Assembly (NCBI GenBank): GCA_964372275.1
Contig: CAYJRR010000083.1
Coordinates: 1-17,596 of the forward strand
Source: CAYJRR01 sp964372275 [NCBI: uncultured bacterium]
GTDB taxonomy: Bacteria > CAYJRR01
DNA length: 17,596 nucleotides
Direction: 5' to 3'
Shown: one piece after another, positions 13,518-17,596 of the stretch
How positions within the stretch are numbered: the first letter of the stretch is position 1
Layout of the letters: every line of letters begins with the position of its first letter
The notes under the pieces: model-generated
What the model was told of the DNA's origin: nothing
Database searches by the model: none
What the model saw: the letters and a program-made list of their open reading frames with translations, nothing else
Program-made: the position numbers and the translations under genes

Positions 13518-14369
13518 ATGGAGCCACGTCCCGGCGCGAGCGAACCCACGCGCAGCCTCGAGCGGGAGTTCTTCGACCGCCTGTCGATCGATCCCCGGCG
13601 ACTCGCCGAGACGGCGGCGCGGGCGTCCGCCGACTACCGATCGGCGGCCCCCTTCCCGCACGTCGTGATCGACGGCCTGTTCGACCCGTTCGTCCTCGAC
13701 CGCGCGTTGGAGGAGTTTCCCGGCCCCGACGGCATCGACTGGATCCGCTTCGACACGCCGCACGAGCGGAAGCTCGCCACGCGCGACGAGGCGCAGATCG
13801 GGTGGCTGACGCGGACGCTGATCGGGTATCTCAACTCCTCGACCTTCCTCTCCTTCGTGGAGGACGTCACCGGCATCCGCGGACTGATCCCCGATCCGCA
13901 CCTCGACGGCGGCGGGCTGCACCAGATCCCGGCCGGGGGGAAGCTGGGAATCCACTCCGACTTCCTGACCCAGCAGCGCCTCAAGCTCGACCGGCGGATC
14001 AATCTGATCCTCTACCTGAACCGCGATTGGCCCGAGTCCTACGGCGGACATCTCGAGCTGTGGGACCGGGAGATCCGGACGTGCGAGAAGCGGATCCTCC
14101 CGATCTACAACCGGCTGGTTCTGTTCAACACCACCTCCACCGCCTACCACGGGCATCCGGAGGCGCTCACCTGTCCACCGGACCGGACGCGTCGCTCGAT
14201 CGCGCTCTACTACTATTCGAACGGGCGCCCGGCGGAGGAGCTCGGCGGGGTGAAGCCGACGCGCTTCCTCCCCCGTCCGAACGAGAAGGTCGTCTGGCGG
14301 ATGCGGCAGCTGATCGCGAAGTTCGTCCCGCCGATCGTCAACGAGCTGCGCTACAAGCTCCGCCGCTGA
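13518..14369 (+). CDS. 2-oxoglutarate/Fe(II)-dependent dioxygenase, prolyl-hydroxylase-like
   Basis: A 283-residue soluble oxygenase. ATG 13518 has GGAG 4 nt upstream; ATG 13458 in the same frame overlaps the previous stop (ATGA) and is the alternative, adding 20 residues with atypical codons. The jelly-roll core is clear: H146-S-D148 and the distal H211 in AYHGHP as iron ligands, and R225-R226 in RTRRSIALYYYS as the likely 2-oxoglutarate-binding arginine. Further family features are INLILYLNRDWPESYGGHLE and YNRLVLFNTTSTAYHGHP. This fits the 2OG-FeII_Oxy_3 group, whose members hydroxylate proline or other side chains of proteins, or small molecules. No signal peptide is seen, so it acts in the cytoplasm. 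Its substrate is unknown. The next gene, an exported transglutaminase, also modifies proteins. Confidence 0.9.
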   Translation: MEPRPGASEPTRSLEREFFDRLSIDPRRLAETAARASADYRSAAPFPHVVIDGLFDPFVLDRALEEFPGPDGIDWIRFDTPHERKLATRDEAQIGWLTRTLIGYLNSSTFLSFVEDVTGIRGLIPDPHLDGGGLHQIPAGGKLGIHSDFLTQQRLKLDRRINLILYLNRDWPESYGGHLELWDREIRTCEKRILPIYNRLVLFNTTSTAYHGHPEALTCPPDRTRRSIALYYYSNGRPAEELGGVKPTRFLPRPNEKVVWRMRQLIAKFVPPIVNELRYKLRR

Positions 14370-14372
14370 CGG

Positions 14373-14388
14373 GCCGGCGAGCGCCGGC
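14373..14388 (+). terminator. GC-rich hairpin after the dioxygenase gene (weak terminator candidate)
   Basis: GCCGGC-GAGC-GCCGGC forms a perfect 6-bp stem a few bases after the stop at 14369. There is no T tract, so it could be a Rho-dependent pause or mRNA-protecting hairpin rather than a true intrinsic terminator. The remaining gap to 14562 shows nothing else I can support. Confidence 0.25.
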
Positions 14389-14562
14389 ACCGGCGGATCG
14401 GCCCGCCGTGAGCGGTCGTTCACCGTGCACGAACGACGGTGGCGGGACATGCGCGCCCCGGTTCCGCGCACCGTCCTGCGTCGCCGGAAACGCAAAAGGT
14501 CCCGGTTTTCCTCGATCCACTGGGGACGCGGGGAGGCACACCCGTTGCTCTACGGCGGCCGC

Positions 14563-15570
14563 ATGCGCGCACCGGGAGCGTTCGAAACGAAGGGATGGCG
14601 GCGGTCGTGGCGCCCGGAAGCCTCGGTCCTGGCGGCGGCCGTGGCCGTGGTCTGGGCCACCGCGCTTTCGACGGCCACCCCGACCTGGGCGGCCTCCGGC
14701 GACGACTGCGATCCGGCGGACGGCACGGCCGTGGCGGCGATCGGCCGGCCGGTCGACGAGGCGCGGCGGCACGTCCCGTTCGACTTCGGCGAGCTCCAGT
14801 CGATCCTCCGGGACGTCTACGGACCGGAGGCGGTGCTCACCGACCGGCCGCGCGCCGGACGGCCGGGGCAGGTCGACGCGGACGATTCGTTCACGTACGT
14901 GCGAAACGGGCGGACGGTCCGTGGACGGTTGGGATCGGCGCGCCTCGAACGGGCGCGGATCGCGGCGAACGTCGTCGCCGCGGCGCGTCTGCTGAACGAC
15001 TCCGGGGCGAGCTTCTCCGCCACCGGGGCGACCGACCGGGCGAACCGGGCCTTCTGGTGGGTCGGCTACGGCGGGAAGTTCGGGACGCGGATGGGGGTGA
15101 AGGCCTCGGACGCGGTCAACGACGTCTTCCAGAACGGGCATCTCTACGGATTCGAGTGCGCGACGGCGATCCTGCTGATCCACTACAAGGCGATCCTGGA
15201 CCGCATCGGCGCGGAGGACTTCGACCGGCAGTGTCCGAAACTGCGCATCTTCCGCTTCGACCTCCTCCCCGAGCCGCTGCGCCGTGTCCGGCGCGAGGGG
15301 CCGCAGCGCGAACTGTGGCCGGGTGACCGCGCCTACTTCCAGAACCCGGACTTCGCGCCCGAGAACAGCGCCTGGCAGGGGGAGAACGCGGTCTTCCTCG
15401 GCGCCGGCGAGTACTTCGGCCACGGCCTCGGGATCCACTCCCGGGAGGGGATCGTCGAACTCCTGAACGGCGTCCGAAAAGAGGGCGCGACCCGAGAGGC
15501 GTTCGTCGATCCGAGCGTCCTCCGGCTCGACGGCGTCGGCGTTTCCCGGATGGACGTGAGCCCGCGGTAG
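14563..15570 (+). CDS. tgl: Exported protein-glutamine gamma-glutamyltransferase (Bacillus Tgl-type transglutaminase)
   Basis: A 335-residue homologue of the Bacillus spore-coat transglutaminase, which joins Gln and Lys side chains as epsilon-(gamma-glutamyl)lysine cross-links without calcium. Matching blocks run through the whole catalytic domain: RIAANVVAAARLLNDSGASF, KASDAVNDVFQNGHLYGFEC, ATAILLIHYKAILDRIG, RAYFQNPDFAPENSAWQGEN and EYFGHGLGI. The catalytic Cys199 with adjacent Glu198 (FECATAI) and Glu274 (WQGEN) correspond to Bacillus Cys116, Glu115 and Glu187. Unlike the Bacillus enzyme (about 245 residues) it has a leading signal, SVLAAAVAVVWATALSTATP then TWAAS, so it is exported. ATG 14563 starts just before that signal; TTG 14545 with GGAGG 8 nt upstream is an alternative, and starts at 14425 or 14449 would add an implausible Arg-rich tail. 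The substrate is unknown. Confidence 0.9.
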   Translation: MRAPGAFETKGWRRSWRPEASVLAAAVAVVWATALSTATPTWAASGDDCDPADGTAVAAIGRPVDEARRHVPFDFGELQSILRDVYGPEAVLTDRPRAGRPGQVDADDSFTYVRNGRTVRGRLGSARLERARIAANVVAAARLLNDSGASFSATGATDRANRAFWWVGYGGKFGTRMGVKASDAVNDVFQNGHLYGFECATAILLIHYKAILDRIGAEDFDRQCPKLRIFRFDLLPEPLRRVRREGPQRELWPGDRAYFQNPDFAPENSAWQGENAVFLGAGEYFGHGLGIHSREGIVELLNGVRKEGATREAFVDPSVLRLDGVGVSRMDVSPR

Positions 15571-15909
15571 CGGTGCCGACGGCGCGCCGTGGCGGGGCGC
15601 CCAGGCCAGCGCGATCACGGCGAGGGCGATCCACCCGGACTGCGCCCTCGTCCACGCCGGAACGTGGGGGGCGCCGGGGGCCCAGGGGTCGCCGGCGTCA
15701 CCGGGGACGACACCGCCGGTGAGGCGTCGGCGGATCCGCCAGAGGTGGCGGCGGAGCGCGAGTGGTAGCCGGGCGGCGGCGTTCATGCGCCCGACGGGAG
15801 CACGGGGCGCGCCACGCCGGCCCGCGGCCGGGGCGATTCGCCGAAGGTTTCGACCGCCGGCCGGAATTGCCCGCGCGTCCGCCGACCGATCGTCCGCTCC
15901 CGATCCCCG
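15571..15909. other. 339-bp stretch without a supportable gene; coding-like minus-strand fragment
   Basis: This separates the convergent transglutaminase and GAF-protein genes. On the minus strand an ATG at 15786 opens a frame with high third-position GC and a protein-like start, MNAAARLPLALRRHLWRIRR, then a hydrophobic stretch SGWIALAVIALAWAP. It has no stop before running deep into the antisense of the transglutaminase gene, so I do not call it a gene; it may be a decayed fragment or chance. A 12-bp perfect palindrome, ACGGCGCGCCGT, lies at 15579-15590. No clear intrinsic terminator is seen for either flanking gene, and 15787-15909 holds nothing I recognise. Confidence 0.4.
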
Positions 15910-16917
15910 TCAGGTCCGGTGCCTGGACTCCAACGCGTCGAGGACGATCCGCTCGTAGACGGCGCCCATCTGGCGCGTCACTGCCTCCAGCCGACCGGCG
16001 GCGCCAGGGGGGAACGGCGCGCGGCCGTTGTCGGCGTAGAGGAGGTTGACCACCCGCCCCCGGACCAGGACCGGGAGCAGGCGCGAATCGGAGACCCCCG
16101 ACCGGCCGACGACGGCGGCCAGCCGATCGCGAAAGGCGGGGTCGGCCGGGTCGGAGAGGGCCACGCGCTCGATCGCCTCCTCGGTGAGCGGGAGCCCGAC
16201 GGCCCGCCAGAAGCGGATCCGGCCCTTGCTCACCACGAACAACGCCGCCGCCGACACGTGCTCCGAGGCGAATCGCAGCGCCGCATCCGCCACCGCGTCG
16301 CGGTCGGCACAACCGGAGAGGTCGGGCGCCGGGGGTTCGACCGGTGCGACAACGTCGCTCCCGACGCCGGCGGCCGGCCCTTGGTCCGCGGCCTCGCCGG
16401 AGAGCGCCGGCCCGCAGTCGACGACCGCCAAGCCCGCCGACACGGGCTCGGGCCGGACCGCCTGCCGATGCCCGCTGCGGAACCGGATCGGGCGCGGGAT
16501 CCGGTAGTGCCTCTCGAGCAACGTACGAATTCGTAGTTCGGAGGTCAGGAAGAGCCGCACCGGGAACGGCGCCGCCACCGAGAGGTCGAACGCAAGACCC
16601 TCCTCCGCCGGATCGCAGACCGCCACGTGGAGATGCCTCGACTCGACGCGGAAGGGGATCGCCTGCCTTCGACCCACCAGGTCGGCGGGCAGGCTCTGCA
16701 GCGTCGGCCGCGGGATCCGCTCGAGCGCCGCGGCCGGCGCCAGGTCGAAGCCGGTGCGGCGCGCGAGCAGCTCCTCCAACGCGCCGAGCGGGAGGAACCC
16801 CAACTCGACCAGGTTCAGGCCAAGCCTCCCGCCGAAGATCCGTTGAGCGCAAAGCGCGTCGTCGAGCTGACCGGGGGAGAGCACCCCCTGCTCGACGAGG
16901 TACGCGCCGAACGTCAC
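15910..16917 (-). CDS. MshE/GspE N-terminal-like domain protein with C-terminal GAF-like domain
   Basis: A 335-residue cytoplasmic protein. GTG 16917 overlaps the upstream stop (GTGA). Residues about 2-55 contain two MshEN-like half-motifs: FGAYLVEQGVLSPGQLDDAL and RLGLNLVELGFLPLGALEEL, resembling the RLGxxLVxxGxhxxxxLxxxL pattern that binds cyclic di-GMP in MshE. The first half lacks the leading Arg, and the second lacks the closing Gln. The rest of a T2SSE_N domain follows (IPFRVESRHLHVAVCDPAEE, then RIRTLLERHYRIP), but there is no ATPase domain. After an acidic/Pro-rich linker, residues about 200-330 form a GAF-like domain (AAALFVVSKGRIRFWRAVGL, then RGRVVNLLYADNG). Function is probably signal sensing or regulation linked to motility or secretion, as such stand-alone pairs are typical of myxobacteria-like genomes; that is inference. 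Confidence 0.8.
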   Translation of the reverse strand: MTFGAYLVEQGVLSPGQLDDALCAQRIFGGRLGLNLVELGFLPLGALEELLARRTGFDLAPAAALERIPRPTLQSLPADLVGRRQAIPFRVESRHLHVAVCDPAEEGLAFDLSVAAPFPVRLFLTSELRIRTLLERHYRIPRPIRFRSGHRQAVRPEPVSAGLAVVDCGPALSGEAADQGPAAGVGSDVVAPVEPPAPDLSGCADRDAVADAALRFASEHVSAAALFVVSKGRIRFWRAVGLPLTEEAIERVALSDPADPAFRDRLAAVVGRSGVSDSRLLPVLVRGRVVNLLYADNGRAPFPPGAAGRLEAVTRQMGAVYERIVLDALESRHRT

Positions 16918-17596
16918 GACGCGCGCTTGGTCTTGAGGATCAGCGATTCGAACGCCGACGCGACGGAGCGCGCCAACTGGTAGAGCTCGCCGATCGTCGC
17001 CGGGTCGTCCTTCTCCACGTCGCCGCCGTCGACGTAGAGGGCGCAGGCGACCTTCTCCTTGAGGACGAACGGGACGACGATCACCCGTTCGGGGCGCGGC
17101 TCCCCGAGCGCGTTGAAGAAGAGGTTGTTCACCGCCGTCTGCGGGACGCCGCCGCAGTAGAGGACGCGCGTCTCGTAGACCGTCTTGAAGATCGAGGCGT
17201 TGTTGAGCGGGACCATGATCCCGCGGATGGCGGCCTTGGCGGCGTCGTTCGACCCACCGGCCCATCCGACGAGCGTCTCCTTCTTGATGACGAACAGCGC
17301 CGCGCGGTCGAAACGGCCGGCGGCGTAGTCGAGGACGATCCGCGAGATGTCGTCGCGCTCGCGGACGGTCCCCTCGAGCGCCTCGATCGTGGCGCGCAGC
17401 GGCGTCCGGGCCGGCGGAGGCGCGGTCGGTTCGAACGCCGGCGTCGGCTCCCAGAGCTGGCTTGCCGACAGATCGGGGATCGTCGCCGGGTCGGCGGCCG
17501 GCATCACCGATTCCCAGGCCGGTGCTCCGGGTGCCGGGATCGAGGCTGCGGGCGGAGCCGCGGGCTCCCACGCCGGGACTTGCAGGGCGTCGGCGG
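16914..17596 (-). CDS. GAF-like domain protein with Pro-rich WEP-repeat linker, 5' end beyond the window
   Basis: At least 226 residues, open to the right edge. The frame continues past the internal GTG (17507) and ATG (17504) with the same style of sequence (VPAWEPAAPP, PAPGAPAWESVMPAADP, ASQLWEPTPAFEPTAPP), so the true start is outside the window. These are irregular repeats of [A/L]WE[P/S] in a Pro/Ala-rich flexible linker. The C-terminal 170 residues form a helix (IEALEGTVRERDDISRIVLD) and a GAF-like fold: FDRAALFVIKKETLVGWAGG, VIVVPFVLKEKVACALYVDG and IGELYQLARSVASAFESLIL. It is related to the GAF-like domain of the gene it overlaps, sharing AALFV[IV]xKxxxxxW and the closing helix. Probably both proteins act in the same signalling process. 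The missing N-terminus may carry a further sensory or GspE-like domain. Confidence 0.75.
   Translation of the reverse strand, partial: ADALQVPAWEPAAPPAASIPAPGAPAWESVMPAADPATIPDLSASQLWEPTPAFEPTAPPPARTPLRATIEALEGTVRERDDISRIVLDYAAGRFDRAALFVIKKETLVGWAGGSNDAAKAAIRGIMVPLNNASIFKTVYETRVLYCGGVPQTAVNNLFFNALGEPRPERVIVVPFVLKEKVACALYVDGGDVEKDDPATIGELYQLARSVASAFESLILKTKRAS

Noticed and set aside
12420-14495. Long minus-strand frame opposite the dehydrogenase and dioxygenase genes
   Set aside because: The dehydrogenase triad and HxD...H motif fix the plus strand as coding; the antisense frame is Arg-rich noise.
14425-14562. Longer N-terminus for the transglutaminase from GTG 14425 or ATG 14449
   Set aside because: It would add an Arg-rich stretch before the export signal with no Shine-Dalgarno and non-coding-like composition.
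14338-15570. Minus-strand frame opposite the transglutaminase gene
   Set aside because: Tgl homology on the plus strand is continuous and complete; only the part right of 15570 is kept as an open question.

Overview
The window is GC-rich (about 57 to 72% in the lines I counted by hand) and densely packed, with many 4-nt stop/start overlaps. It encodes lipoproteins, Tat-type and Sec-type signal peptides, two-haem c-type cytochromes, SBBP-type beta-propeller repeats, cysteine-rich secreted proteins ending in ACC, and proteins pairing a GspE/MshE N-terminal-like domain with a GAF-like domain. Together these suggest a Gram-negative bacterium of the Myxococcota or a related former deltaproteobacterial lineage. 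That assignment is inferred from gene style; no rRNA or other taxonomic marker is present. I see no tRNA, CRISPR array, insertion sequence or phage integrase.

Left part, minus strand (positions 71-6561). Two transcription units follow one another. The first (6561 to 4398) encodes three paralogous secreted proteins, starts at a recognisable sigma-70-like promoter and ends in a good Rho-independent terminator. The second (4313 to 71) has its own short-leader promoter. It encodes two di-haem oxidoreductase-family cytochromes and a lipoprotein with a fibronectin III domain and a seven-bladed SBBP propeller, all joined by ATGA or GTGA overlaps.

Middle, plus strand (6794-8775). Divergent from the secreted-protein operon lies a tandem array of three Rieske-like proteins with Tat-like signals. 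All three share an altered first cluster motif (Cys-x-x-His instead of Cys-x-His). The first two are recent duplicates. With the two cytochromes across the divergent region, this looks like an exported redox locus of unknown purpose and is the most distinctive part of the window.

Right part, plus strand (8815-15570). A compact operon encodes a HEAT-repeat protein, exodeoxyribonuclease VII large subunit (xseA), an M23 peptidase and a 2-hydroxyacid dehydrogenase, joined by successive GTGA overlaps. It is followed by a 2OG-Fe(II) dioxygenase that probably has its own structured leader, and then by an exported homologue of the Bacillus spore-coat transglutaminase Tgl with all catalytic residues kept. 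The dioxygenase leader resembles one at the extreme left edge of the window.

Right edge, minus strand (15910-17596). Two overlapping genes encode GAF-like sensory proteins. One carries an MshE/GspE N-terminal domain that may bind cyclic di-GMP; the other is cut by the window end. The 339-bp stretch 15571-15909 between transglutaminase and these genes holds no gene I can support, only a coding-like fragment.
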